Source of the DNA: Aquimarina mytili
GTDB lineage: Bacteria > Bacteroidota > Bacteroidia > Flavobacteriales > Flavobacteriaceae
NCBI RefSeq assembly: GCF_016735115.1
Contig: NZ_JAERQJ010000010.1
Location: forward strand, 17,763-81,762
DNA: 64,000 nt
Direction: 5' to 3'
Every line of letters starts with the position of its first letter. Within the stretch, counting starts at the first letter, position 1. The position numbers and the translations under genes are program-made. Shown here one piece after another: positions 45,166-53,070 of the stretch. Under the pieces are notes generated by a model. That model saw only the letters and a list, made by a program, of their open reading frames with translations. It ran no database searches and was not told where the DNA came from.

Positions 45166-46830
45166 ATGAAAAAACCAATCATATTTGCAATAGATGATGA
45201 TCCGCAAGTACTACGTGCGGTAACTAGAGATTTAAAATCAGAATATCGTAAAGAATACAGGATTATGAGCACCGAATCTGCTTATGATGCTCTAGAGGCA
45301 TTACTAGATCTAAAAAAGAAAAATGAAGTAGTTGCTCTTTTTTTAGTAGATCAAAGAATGCCCGAAATGTTAGGAGTAGAATTTTTAACTAAAGCAAAAA
45401 AACACTATCCCGAAGCAAAAAAAGTATTGCTTACCGCATATTCTGATACCGATGCGGCTATCAAAGCAATCAATGATGTCCAATTAGACTATTACCTTAC
45501 AAAACCTTGGAATCCACCAGAAGAAAAACTCTACCCTACCCTAAATGACTTACTCGAGGCATGGCAAATAAATTTTCAACCAGAGTTTGATGGTATTAAA
45601 GTATTAGGATATCAATTCTCACCAAAATCACACGATATTAAAGATTTTTTATCCGCTAATTTATTTCCATTTCAGTGGTTAGATGTAGAAACCAATGATA
45701 AAGCAGATGAAATCATATCTCTTTATGATTTGAAAACGACCGATATGCCCGTAGTATCCCTGCAAAATGGCGAATGCTTTAAAAACCCCGATATAGTAGA
45801 ACTAGCAACTGCTCTTGGATTAAATGCTCATCCAAAAGATAACCTATACGATGTAGTCATTATTGGTGCTGGGCCTTCGGGACTTGCTGCAGCGGTCTAT
45901 GGAGGGTCTGAAGGTTTAAAAACGTTACTTATCGAGAAACATGCGCCAGGTGGTCAGGCAGGAACAAGTTCGAGGATAGAAAACTATCTCGGTTTTCCGA
46001 ATGGATTAAGTGGACAAGAATTAACCCATCGTGCCATTACCCAAGCAAAACGATTTGGTATAGAATTTTTATCTCCTCAAGAGGTAACTTCTATTTCTGA
46101 AAAAGATGGATATAAAAGTATTTCTTTAGGTAATGGAGAATGTATCAGTACTAAAAGTGTAGTGATTACAACCGGAGTTAATTACAGGAAATTAGAGGCA
46201 GATGGTATCGAAAACTATACCGGCGCCGGTATTTATTATGGGTCTTCGATGACCGAAGCCCAGGCATGCACTAACAAAGAGGTATATATCGTTGGAGGCG
46301 GCAATTCTGCAGGGCAATCTGCGGTGTATCTTTCAAAATTTGCTAAAAATGTTTATATCATAGTTCGAAAAAAAGACCTTAGCAGTAGTATGTCTAGTTA
46401 TTTAATTGATCAAATTAATGCCATTGATAATATTACCTTGCTAGGATACACCAACATCACTAAAGCTACAGGAAGTGATGGTCGATTGACTACACTCGAA
46501 CTCACAAATAACAAAACCTCCGAAATTAAAGAAGTTCCTGCCAATGCTTTGTTCATCTTTATTGGTGCCCGACCCTATACCGATTGGATAGCTTTGGATA
46601 TTATTAAAAACGAAAGAGGATTTATAGAAACCGGTAGAGACCTTAATCGCTACACTAACTTTAAAAAAATATGGAAAAAAGATAGAGAGCCTTTTTTATT
46701 AGAAACATGCAGTCCAGGAATTTTTGCATCGGGTGATGTACGTGCCGGTGCAATGAATAGGGTCGCCTCTGCAGTAGGTGAAGGCGCAATGGCAATTAAA
46801 TTTGTACACGAATATTTAGCAGAGATATAA
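45166..46830 (+). CDS. Receiver domain fused to thioredoxin-reductase-like flavoprotein
   Basis: A 554-residue fusion. Residues 1-130 are a response-regulator receiver with phosphoacceptor Asp62 in LVDQRMPEM and conserved Thr/Lys (LLTAYS, YLTKPW). Residues about 225-550 are a two-nucleotide-binding flavoprotein: VVIIGAGPSGLAAAVYG for FAD and VYIVGGGNSAGQSAVYL for NAD(P)H. The redox CxxC of true thioredoxin reductases is missing: the segment between the two binding motifs has a single Cys. So it is not a classical TrxR. Such fusions usually sit beside a cNMP-type kinase and a UBP zinc finger, as here. Confidence 0.93.
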   Translation: MKKPIIFAIDDDPQVLRAVTRDLKSEYRKEYRIMSTESAYDALEALLDLKKKNEVVALFLVDQRMPEMLGVEFLTKAKKHYPEAKKVLLTAYSDTDAAIKAINDVQLDYYLTKPWNPPEEKLYPTLNDLLEAWQINFQPEFDGIKVLGYQFSPKSHDIKDFLSANLFPFQWLDVETNDKADEIISLYDLKTTDMPVVSLQNGECFKNPDIVELATALGLNAHPKDNLYDVVIIGAGPSGLAAAVYGGSEGLKTLLIEKHAPGGQAGTSSRIENYLGFPNGLSGQELTHRAITQAKRFGIEFLSPQEVTSISEKDGYKSISLGNGECISTKSVVITTGVNYRKLEADGIENYTGAGIYYGSSMTEAQACTNKEVYIVGGGNSAGQSAVYLSKFAKNVYIIVRKKDLSSSMSSYLIDQINAIDNITLLGYTNITKATGSDGRLTTLELTNNKTSEIKEVPANALFIFIGARPYTDWIALDIIKNERGFIETGRDLNRYTNFKKIWKKDREPFLLETCSPGIFASGDVRAGAMNRVASAVGEGAMAIKFVHEYLAEI

Positions 46831-46831
46831 T

Positions 46832-47116
46832 ATGAAACTACGAACTAAAATATGTGAACATCTGGAACATTTTGATGCCAATACGATCAAAAAAGATAAT
46901 GATTATCAATGTGCCGAATGTATAAAAACAGGAGATTCATGGGTGCACCTGCGCACTTGTCAAGAATGTGGCGTAACTTTATGTTGCGATTCATCACCTA
47001 ATAAACATGCTAGCAAACATTATCAAATGCACAATACACACAATGTAGTTATCTCTGCAGAGCCAAACGAGCAATGGGCATGGTGTTATGAGCATAAATC
47101 ATTTGTAGAATATTGA
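46832..47116 (+). CDS. UBP-type zinc finger protein
   Basis: A 94-residue protein made of one UBP-type (ubiquitin-hydrolase) zinc finger. Cys and His ligands are seen in CEHLEHF, QCAECIKTGDSWVHLRTCQECG, CCDSSPNKHASKHYQMHNTH and WAWCYEH. In eukaryotes this finger binds the free C-terminus of ubiquitin; bacterial single-domain versions have unknown ligands. It starts one base after the receiver/flavoprotein stop, the last tight member of the operon. Confidence 0.92.
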   Translation: MKLRTKICEHLEHFDANTIKKDNDYQCAECIKTGDSWVHLRTCQECGVTLCCDSSPNKHASKHYQMHNTHNVVISAEPNEQWAWCYEHKSFVEY

Positions 47117-47126
47117 TAACATTAAA

Positions 47127-47546
47127 ATGAACTTTATAGAAAACCCAAAAGTGTTAGAAATTCTTCGTAATTACCCCAAAGGTATTCAAGAAAAACTGGC
47201 TACACTACGCCAACTTATTATTACCACGGCCTCTGAAAATGAAGACATCAACACATTAGAAGAAACTCTAAAATGGGGAGAACCTAGTTACATTACAAAA
47301 ACAGGAAGCACTATTAGGATAAACAGGAAGAAATCCTCACAAGATGAATTTGCCATATACTTTATTTGTTCAACAGGTTTGGTGGATACGTTTAGAGTAA
47401 TCTATAGAGATACCTTTACTTTTGAAGGTAATAGAGCTATAGTATTCAACATACATAATGAGATACCTATTGCTCAATTAAAGCATTGCATTTCACTGGC
47501 ATTAACATATCATCGAGTTAAGCATTTACCTTTATTAGGAGCATAA
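47127..47546 (+). CDS. DUF1801 domain protein
   Basis: A 139-residue cytoplasmic protein. EETLKWGEPSYITKTGSTIRI and the hydrophobic core DEFAIYFICSTGLVDTFR are typical of DUF1801. It is 10 bases after the UBP zinc-finger gene and could be in the same operon. No activity is known. Confidence 0.8.
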   Translation: MNFIENPKVLEILRNYPKGIQEKLATLRQLIITTASENEDINTLEETLKWGEPSYITKTGSTIRINRKKSSQDEFAIYFICSTGLVDTFRVIYRDTFTFEGNRAIVFNIHNEIPIAQLKHCISLALTYHRVKHLPLLGA

Positions 47547-47568
47547 GTCCAACTTCAACCTATAAATC

Positions 47569-48030
47569 ATGAAAAAAATTCTTGCAGCGATACTATTTTT
47601 ACTCTTATCATCTTATAGTTTTTCTCAAAATAAAAGCGATTGGAAACTTATATATCATAATGATAAAGATGGAAAAACGATAGACGGAAAAATCGACGAC
47701 CTAATCGAAGCCGTACGATTGGGTGAAGAAATTCGCATCTATTGGTCAGCACAACGAAAAAGTGATGCCACCAAAAAAGTAGAACATTTTGCAGATGCCA
47801 AATTTTTAACCATTCTAAGTGATACCATCGTATTTGCGCAAATAGATCCTATTATTGGTCAAACTCCAAAATACGACGAACAAACCATAGAACTGAAAGA
47901 AAATTTAGAATGGTCATTTATTGCTGCAAGTAATGGTAAATCCGACACAATGATGCGAAACGTGGTTACTGGAGAAATCCTAGGGCATGGTCTCACTGCT
48001 TTAGCCACTAAATGGTATATCAAAAAATGA
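47569..48030 (+). CDS. Secreted protein, function unknown
   Basis: A 153-residue exported protein with a signal peptide (residues 1-19, cut after SFS). The mature part starts KSDWKLIYHNDKDGK and looks like an all-beta domain (EEIRIYWSAQR, LEWSFIAASNGKSD). I do not recognise a family with certainty. It is 22 bases from the DUF1801 gene. Directly after its stop, in the same frame, is a lipoprotein-signal-like relic. Confidence 0.75.
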   Translation: MKKILAAILFLLLSSYSFSQNKSDWKLIYHNDKDGKTIDGKIDDLIEAVRLGEEIRIYWSAQRKSDATKKVEHFADAKFLTILSDTIVFAQIDPIIGQTPKYDEQTIELKENLEWSFIAASNGKSDTMMRNVVTGEILGHGLTALATKWYIKK

Positions 48031-48132
48031 GTATCCAAAGATTTTACTATTGCTTTGGCTACCCTATTCGCTGCTTTTAGTTTTAGCTGTAGTCAAAACA
48101 CAAGACCAGAAAAAATAAATTTCTTCTCCTAA
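48031..48132 (+). pseudogene. Possible relic of a lipoprotein gene
   Basis: Right after the stop at 48028-48030, and in frame with it, 33 codons read as a lipoprotein signal (KDFTIALATLFAAFSFSCSQN) that ends in a stop 13 residues later. No start codon is in place. A decayed or truncated lipoprotein gene explains this best; chance hydrophobicity is possible. Confidence 0.35.
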
Positions 48133-48201
48133 GCGGCCCTATACTACTACAATCACCATTTCTTGAAGGTTGTTAAAAGGAATTTATACTACGAATATTT
48201 G

Positions 48202-48245
48202 TGCAAGTAAATACTTGCATGTATATTTGCAAGCAATTACTTGCA
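48202..48245 (+). promoter_or_regulatory. Twin operators around the ArsR-type promoter
   Basis: Two 18-base near-perfect palindromes, TGCAAGTAAATACTTGCA (48202-48219) and TGCAAGCAATTACTTGCA (48228-48245), flank and overlap a TATATTTG box (48222-48229). Their centres are 26 bases apart. The next gene is an ArsR-type repressor, so autoregulation is very likely. Confidence 0.85.
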
Positions 48246-48258
48246 TAACTCTATCATT

Positions 48259-48636
48259 ATGGAAACAAGAAGAGATGTTTTTCAAGCTATAGCAGATCCC
48301 ACAAGACGAGAAATCATTAGTTTGTTAGCTAACCAAAGTATGAATCTTAATACCATTTCAGAAAACTTTGACATGAGTAGGCAGGCCGTTTCGTTGCATA
48401 TAAAAATTCTTCAAGAATGTAATTTGATAGCCATAAAACAGCAAGGTAGACAAAGGATTTGTGAAGCTAAACTTGATAAACTAACCGAAGTTCATGAGTG
48501 GACAGAACAATTTAGCATCTTCTGGACCAAAAAATTACAGGCCCTGAAACAGGTTGTAGAGGCATCCCCTATACCGACTTCTGAAACCTCTAAAATTATC
48601 ACTAAATCTTCACTAAAAAATAAAAAACAAAAATGA
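48259..48636 (+). CDS. ArsR-family transcriptional repressor
   Basis: I start at ATG 48259 (METRRDVFQAIADPTRREII), 125 residues; an in-frame start at 48241 would fall in the operator. It is a winged-helix protein with recognition segment FDMSRQAVSLHIKILQECNLI and wing IKQQGRQRICEA. There are no Cys pairs for metal binding, so it is not a classical metal sensor; this subgroup usually pairs with an AHSA1 gene, as here (4-base overlap). The C-terminal tail is Ser/Lys-rich. Confidence 0.92.
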   Translation: METRRDVFQAIADPTRREIISLLANQSMNLNTISENFDMSRQAVSLHIKILQECNLIAIKQQGRQRICEAKLDKLTEVHEWTEQFSIFWTKKLQALKQVVEASPIPTSETSKIITKSSLKNKKQK

Positions 48637-49058
48637 AAACCGTAGTTGTAAAAGAAACGTATGATGCCCCTATCGAAAGTATTTGGAAAGCATTAACTGA
48701 TAAAGAAGAAATGAAAAAATGGTACTTTGACCTCTCAGAATTCAAACCTGAAGTTGGTTTCGAATTTCAGTTTGAAGGTCAAGGTGTAAAAGGTGAACGC
48801 TATATACACCTATGTAAAATCACTGAAGTAATTCCCCTAAAAAGACTTCAATATAGTTGGGAGTATGAGAATTTTAAAGGCTCATCATTAGTAACTTTTG
48901 ACCTTAGCAAAGAAGGAAATAAAACACAATTGACATTAACCCATACCGGATTAGAAACGTTCCCTCAAGATAATCCAGATTTTGACATCAAAAACTTTGA
49001 AGGAGGATGGACAGAGCTGCTTACTAAACTATTATGCGATTATTTAACGACAAAGTAA
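48633..49058 (+). CDS. SRPBCC (AHSA1-like) protein
   Basis: A 141-residue hydrophobic-ligand-binding fold of the START/Bet v1 superfamily. YDAPIESIWKALTDKEEMKKWYF and the final FEGGWTELLTKLLCDYL are the AHSA1 pattern. It overlaps the ArsR-type gene by four bases, the usual arrangement; the protein may bind a small molecule that sets the repressor's activity, which is inference. Confidence 0.92.
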   Translation: MKTVVVKETYDAPIESIWKALTDKEEMKKWYFDLSEFKPEVGFEFQFEGQGVKGERYIHLCKITEVIPLKRLQYSWEYENFKGSSLVTFDLSKEGNKTQLTLTHTGLETFPQDNPDFDIKNFEGGWTELLTKLLCDYLTTK

Positions 49059-49643
49059 ATGGCAACAAACGATCAGATCACTACTCAGATTTTTAGAGAT
49101 ATCCCTTTTACATCTGATGAAACTGCATTTATCAATAGCAAATTTGAACGTAGAATTATTAAAAAAGGAGAAGTTGTATTAAGAGCAAATGATATCGTAA
49201 CGCATCAATATTATGTTTCTGAAGGGTGTTTACGTACATTTTTTATTGATCCCCTTGGAAAAGAACATACACTACAATTTGCTATAAAAGATTGGTGGAT
49301 TAGTGATTACACTGCTTTTTTTGAACAAAATAATGCCATTTTAACTATCGATTGTATTCAAAATGCAATTCTATACGAAGTATCCAAAACGGGTATAGAT
49401 GAAATATATAATGCTATTCCAAAAGTTGAAACCTATTTCAGAAAAAAAATGGAAAAGGCCTTTGCCAGTTTTCAAAATAGAATTTTATCAAATCTGGCAA
49501 AACCAGCCAAAGAACGGTATATCGATTTTATTAGCACCTACCCTAATATCGAATCACGAATCAAAAATTATCACATTGCATCATACCTTGGCATTACTAC
49601 AGAAAGCTTGAGCAGAATTCGAAAAGAATTAATCAGAACCTAA
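49059..49643 (+). CDS. Crp/Fnr-family transcriptional regulator
   Basis: A 194-residue regulator: beta-roll sensor at residues 25-115 (IIKKGEVVLRANDIVTHQYYVSEG, split by the conserved Gly), a long dimer helix, and a C-terminal helix-turn-helix (IASYLGITTESLSRIRKEL). It has no Cys set for an iron-sulfur cluster and lacks the Arg/Glu of true cAMP sites, so the ligand is unknown. It follows the AHSA1 gene with no gap, in the same operon. Confidence 0.9.
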   Translation: MATNDQITTQIFRDIPFTSDETAFINSKFERRIIKKGEVVLRANDIVTHQYYVSEGCLRTFFIDPLGKEHTLQFAIKDWWISDYTAFFEQNNAILTIDCIQNAILYEVSKTGIDEIYNAIPKVETYFRKKMEKAFASFQNRILSNLAKPAKERYIDFISTYPNIESRIKNYHIASYLGITTESLSRIRKELIRT

Positions 49644-49719
49644 TTAATTATCATACATCAATTTTTTTCAAGAAATCTTGATATACTTTTACTCCTGGTA
49701 ATTAATACAGTATATTATT

Positions 49720-50520
49720 ATGAAAAAAATAATCATTTCAATGTTTACGCTTGCTCTTTTTGCTTCTTGTGGAAACAAAAAAGAAAGCAAAGAGACTACT
49801 GAAGATACTTCTACCAAAGAAGTTACAGAAGCTCCAAAAGTAAAGAAGGTACTTTTTGTACTTACTAGTCACTCAGAATTAGGAGATACTGGTGTTAAAA
49901 CCGGATTTTGGGTAGAAGAATTTGCAACACCATATTATCACTTATTAGATAAAGGAATTGATATTACTTTAGCATCTCCAAAAGGTGGGCAACCTCCTAT
50001 TGACCCTAAGAGTGAATTAGCTGATTTCCAGACAGAATCAACCAAAAGGTTTGATGCTGATAAAGAAACACAAGAAAAATTAAGCAAAACCCTAAAATTA
50101 GAAACTGTAAACCAGGCGGATTATGATGCTATATTCTACCCAGGTGGTCACGGACCGTTATGGGATTTGTCTGAGGATAAAAACTCAATTGCATTGATTG
50201 AGTCTTTCTATGCCAATAATAAACCTGTAGCTGCCGTTTGTCATGCCCCAGCAGTATTTAAGAATACTAAAAATACAGATGGTACTCCTTTGGTAAAAGA
50301 TAAAAAAGTAACTGGTTTTACCAATACAGAAGAAGCTGCAGTGGAGTTAACCGATGTAGTTCCTTTCTTGGTAGAAGATATGTTAAAAGAAAATGGAGGT
50401 ATCTACTCCAAAGGCGATGATTGGAGTGCCTATGCCGTAGAGGATGGTTTATTAATCACAGGACAAAATCCAGCTTCAGCAGAATTGGTTGCAGAAATGC
50501 TACTTAAACAACTACACTAA
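49720..50520 (+). CDS. DJ-1/PfpI-family lipoprotein
   Basis: A 266-residue protein with lipobox LFASC (Cys17), a charged Lys/Glu/Thr linker, and a class I glutamine-amidotransferase-like domain of the Hsp31/DJ-1 group. YDAIFYPGGHGPLWDL and VAAVCHAPAVFKN hold the conserved Glu-side and nucleophile Cys. Cytoplasmic relatives act as glyoxalases or chaperones; a lipid-anchored form is unusual. It is 76 bases after the Crp-type gene and may be controlled by it. Confidence 0.9.
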   Translation: MKKIIISMFTLALFASCGNKKESKETTEDTSTKEVTEAPKVKKVLFVLTSHSELGDTGVKTGFWVEEFATPYYHLLDKGIDITLASPKGGQPPIDPKSELADFQTESTKRFDADKETQEKLSKTLKLETVNQADYDAIFYPGGHGPLWDLSEDKNSIALIESFYANNKPVAAVCHAPAVFKNTKNTDGTPLVKDKKVTGFTNTEEAAVELTDVVPFLVEDMLKENGGIYSKGDDWSAYAVEDGLLITGQNPASAELVAEMLLKQLH

Positions 50521-50549
50521 AACAAACTCAACTTAGATATAGTGTATAG

Positions 50550-50583
50550 AAAAGCGATTTGAACTCAGGTTCAAGTCGCTTTT
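50550..50583 (+). terminator. Terminator of the PfpI-like gene
   Basis: AAAAGCGA.TTGAAC pairs with GTTCAA.TCGCTTTT, with a four-base loop and T residues after it. Confidence 0.8.
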
Positions 50584-50618
50584 ATTTTTACCTTCCTTTA
50601 TCAATAAAATAAATGGAT

Positions 50619-50626
50619 TAGCTTTG
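50619..50626 (+). promoter_or_regulatory. Promoter -7 box of the esterase-TPR gene
   Basis: TAGCTTTG fits TAnnTTTG, 35 bases before the start codon. Confidence 0.55.
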
Positions 50627-50661
50627 TAAGTATCATACAACATCTATTAAATCATATCACA

Positions 50662-51921
50662 ATGAAATCTCTCAGTTCCATTCTATTTTTTATAATCTCT
50701 ATCTATACCTACGGGCAACCCAAAACGTATTTGAGTAATACCAAAAGAGATTCTATTGACTCTAAAGTATTGGGGATAACCAAATCATACCAGGTATTTC
50801 TACCTGAATCCTATAATTATACGAGTACGACAACATATCCTGTGGTATACCTTATCGATGGAGATTACAATTTCTATTACCAAACGGGTATTATTGAATC
50901 TCTTTCTAATATTGCAGAAAAAATCCCGGAGCTTATAGTCGTTGGGATTTCGGATAACGGAAATGAAGAATATAAGAAAAACTGTACTCCAAAAACTAAT
51001 AAAAACCCTGACGGTAATTCTGAAAATTTTATAAAGTATATTGAAGAAGAATTAAAACCAAAAATAGAAAAGCAATACAAAGTGTCTCCATTTCAAATTT
51101 TAGTGGGACATTCTCTTGGAGGGCTTTTTGCAACTCATGTTTTTCTGGATAATCCTACATTATTTTCAGCCTATATCGTGATTGATCCATCGTATTGGTG
51201 GAGCGACTACGAAATTATTACAAAAGCCAATAATCTTCTTAAAAATTCAAAAGAAATCAATTCGCATTTTTTTGTAACCGTTGCAAGCACTAAACAAATG
51301 GGGGTTTTTGGTTTTGTAGATGTACTCGACAAGTATTATCCCAACACAAAATATTGGGATTTTAAAAGATATGAAAATGAAAACCATGGCTCGGTTGGGT
51401 TAGTTTCTGTACGAGATGGGTTATTAAAAATATTTGAAAATTTTCAGTTATCGAAAGAACAGTTTTACCAACTCGAAACCGCGAACCAAGTTATTGATCA
51501 TTTCAAAAAACAATCAAAAAAATATAATACTGAAGTTCGAATACCTCCGATGCAATTATCAAAAATCATCTATTACTATTTTAGAAAAGACAAATTTGAT
51601 GAACTCAAAATATTAGAAGAAGGTATTGCTACTAATTTTTCTAGTTCTACAGATGATTATTACGCCGCCTTGGCTAAATATTTGATACAAGTCGAAAAAC
51701 TGAAGGAAGCACAAGTACTACTTGAAAAATCAATTACTTCTAATCCTAATGCTTTTAAATCTTATGAAGCATTATCAAAACTATATTTTATAAAAAAAGA
51801 GTATGAAAAGGCAATGCAACTTGGCAGACAATCTGTTCAAATTGCTAAACAATTAAAAGTAAGACAATGGCAAATTAATGAGCTGGTATCTAATGTAAAA
51901 AAGATTGCATTAAAAAAATAA
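50662..51921 (+). CDS. Secreted esterase with C-terminal TPR
   Basis: A 419-residue exported protein; signal peptide residues 1-18 (cut after TYG). Residues 30-275 are an esterase-D-like alpha/beta hydrolase of the IroE/Fes type: YPVVYLIDGDYNFYY, nucleophile Ser151 in VGHSLGGLFATH, and ENENHGSVGLV for the His. Residues about 300-410 form two to three TPR-like helix pairs (YYAALAKYLIQVEKLKEAQVLL). Such esterases cut siderophores or sugar esters in the periplasm; the substrate here is unknown. Single gene. Confidence 0.88.
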   Translation: MKSLSSILFFIISIYTYGQPKTYLSNTKRDSIDSKVLGITKSYQVFLPESYNYTSTTTYPVVYLIDGDYNFYYQTGIIESLSNIAEKIPELIVVGISDNGNEEYKKNCTPKTNKNPDGNSENFIKYIEEELKPKIEKQYKVSPFQILVGHSLGGLFATHVFLDNPTLFSAYIVIDPSYWWSDYEIITKANNLLKNSKEINSHFFVTVASTKQMGVFGFVDVLDKYYPNTKYWDFKRYENENHGSVGLVSVRDGLLKIFENFQLSKEQFYQLETANQVIDHFKKQSKKYNTEVRIPPMQLSKIIYYYFRKDKFDELKILEEGIATNFSSSTDDYYAALAKYLIQVEKLKEAQVLLEKSITSNPNAFKSYEALSKLYFIKKEYEKAMQLGRQSVQIAKQLKVRQWQINELVSNVKKIALKK

Positions 51922-51958
51922 AAAACTCTACAAGCTCTTAATCACTTTGTAGAGTTTT
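51922..51958. terminator. Bidirectional terminator
   Basis: AAAACTCTACAA and TTGTAGAGTTTT form a 12-base-pair stem with A/T tails, between the esterase gene (+) and gerW (-). Confidence 0.8.
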
Positions 51959-51962
51959 CTTT

Positions 51963-52334
51963 TTACACTGCTTCCTCTTCTTGTTTAGATCTTGTTTTAG
52001 CAAAAGATTCGATCATATCAGGCACTTTCTCAAATAATGCTGCTAGCCCTCTTGTTTTTCCGGCTGCCAAAAATGAGATTTCGTCTCCTTTGGTTACCAA
52101 AAATCCAATAGGTTCGATCCCTACTCCTGCTCCGGCGCCAACCCCTTGGCCTTTTCTGGATTTTGATTCTGTACCTTCTCCTCCTCCAGAACCAAATCCC
52201 ATACCAACTCTAATTACAGGTACACATTTAAATTCTCCTAAGTCAAAAGCATCACCAACAACAGTTTCCGTTTTCGCTTCACTTTTTATAAAATCGGTGA
52301 TTTGTCCTAATAATTCTTCAAAATGTAATTCCAT
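51963..52334 (-). CDS. GerW-family (YtfJ-like) protein
   Basis: A 123-residue protein with the GerW pattern: EELLGQITDFIKSEAKTETVVG, then a Gly-rich stretch (GMGFGSGGGEG, GQGVGAGAGVGI) and EPIGFLVTKGDEISFL. In Bacillus, GerW helps spore germination; Bacteroidota do not make spores, so the role here is different and unknown. It is 11 bases after the DUF2953-like gene on the same strand, the usual pairing. Confidence 0.92.
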   Translation of the reverse strand: MELHFEELLGQITDFIKSEAKTETVVGDAFDLGEFKCVPVIRVGMGFGSGGGEGTESKSRKGQGVGAGAGVGIEPIGFLVTKGDEISFLAAGKTRGLAALFEKVPDMIESFAKTRSKQEEEAV

Positions 52335-52345
52335 GATTGTGTTTT

Positions 52346-52906
52346 TTAAAAATTTATAAATGATTTGATTATATATATTGGTCTGTTATATATCTGTACT
52401 ACCAATTGATTTCTTCCTTCATAGTTGATATTAAATCTTCCTATATACTGATTCATAAATCCAAAAAGTGGATATAACTTTGCATTCTGAATGTCATCCC
52501 CCGTATCAATATCTAAGATCATTTTCTTCACCTTAAAAGTTCGCAATGCTTTGATTATTTTTCTGAAGCTAAATCTCTTACTCTTCTTTCTTCGGGGTTT
52601 CTTCTTTGCTTTTTTTACTTCTTCTTTCTTGTTTGTCCGAGCCTGTTGAAGGTTGTCACCCTGAGCCCGTCGAAGAGTTTTTCTTAGCGGATAGAAATAA
52701 AAATTCAACAATAAGGTTTTCAGTCTTATGCGAATCAATTCGTCTTGATGTCCTTCAACAATTACCTTAGCTATACCTTGCAACCGCAACTCATATTGAC
52801 CTTGAGTGGTATCGATATATACTTCAATCTTGGCAAATAACACATGTAGTATCAACAACAAAAACAAAATAAAAAACACCAAGAACCACATGATTTGATT
52901 TTTCAA
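52346..52906 (-). CDS. DUF2953-like membrane-anchored protein
   Basis: A 186-residue protein with one N-terminal membrane helix (residues 6-26) and a DUF2953-like body that begins KIEVYIDTTQGQYELRLQGI. In many genomes it pairs with GerW, as here. Residues about 75-95 (RKTLRRAQGDNLQQARTNK region) are encoded by a REP-like repeat inserted in frame; after it comes a Lys/Arg-rich stretch (KKAKKKPRRKKSKRF). The core fold resumes at KVKKMILDIDTGDD. Function unknown. Confidence 0.75.
   Translation of the reverse strand: MKNQIMWFLVFFILFLLLILHVLFAKIEVYIDTTQGQYELRLQGIAKVIVEGHQDELIRIRLKTLLLNFYFYPLRKTLRRAQGDNLQQARTNKKEEVKKAKKKPRRKKSKRFSFRKIIKALRTFKVKKMILDIDTGDDIQNAKLYPLFGFMNQYIGRFNINYEGRNQLVVQIYNRPIYIIKSFINF
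52641..52680. repeat. REP-like element inside a coding region
   Basis: The sequence CCTGTTGAAGGTTGTCACCC, followed by TGAGC..GTCGAAG, matches the repeat at 59055-59087 in wording. Here it is read in frame as part of the DUF2953-like gene. Confidence 0.65.
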
Positions 52907-53029
52907 CGAAAGAAGCTGAAAAAGAGAAGAATAACAATGATATTCGTCATGCTACACCCTTTGATTCTGTTAAACTTTGTGAAATACATAAGGAGCAAAT
53001 CATGATATTCTGATATCCAAAAAAACCAT

Positions 53030-53037
53030 TAGTTTTG
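53030..53037 (+). promoter_or_regulatory. Promoter -7 box of the cyclase gene
   Basis: TAGTTTTG fits TAnnTTTG, 33 bases before ATG 53071; it overlaps the earlier in-frame start, which supports the later one. Confidence 0.5.
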
Positions 53038-53070
53038 TGTATACACAGATCACAAAAACAACCGACCAAC

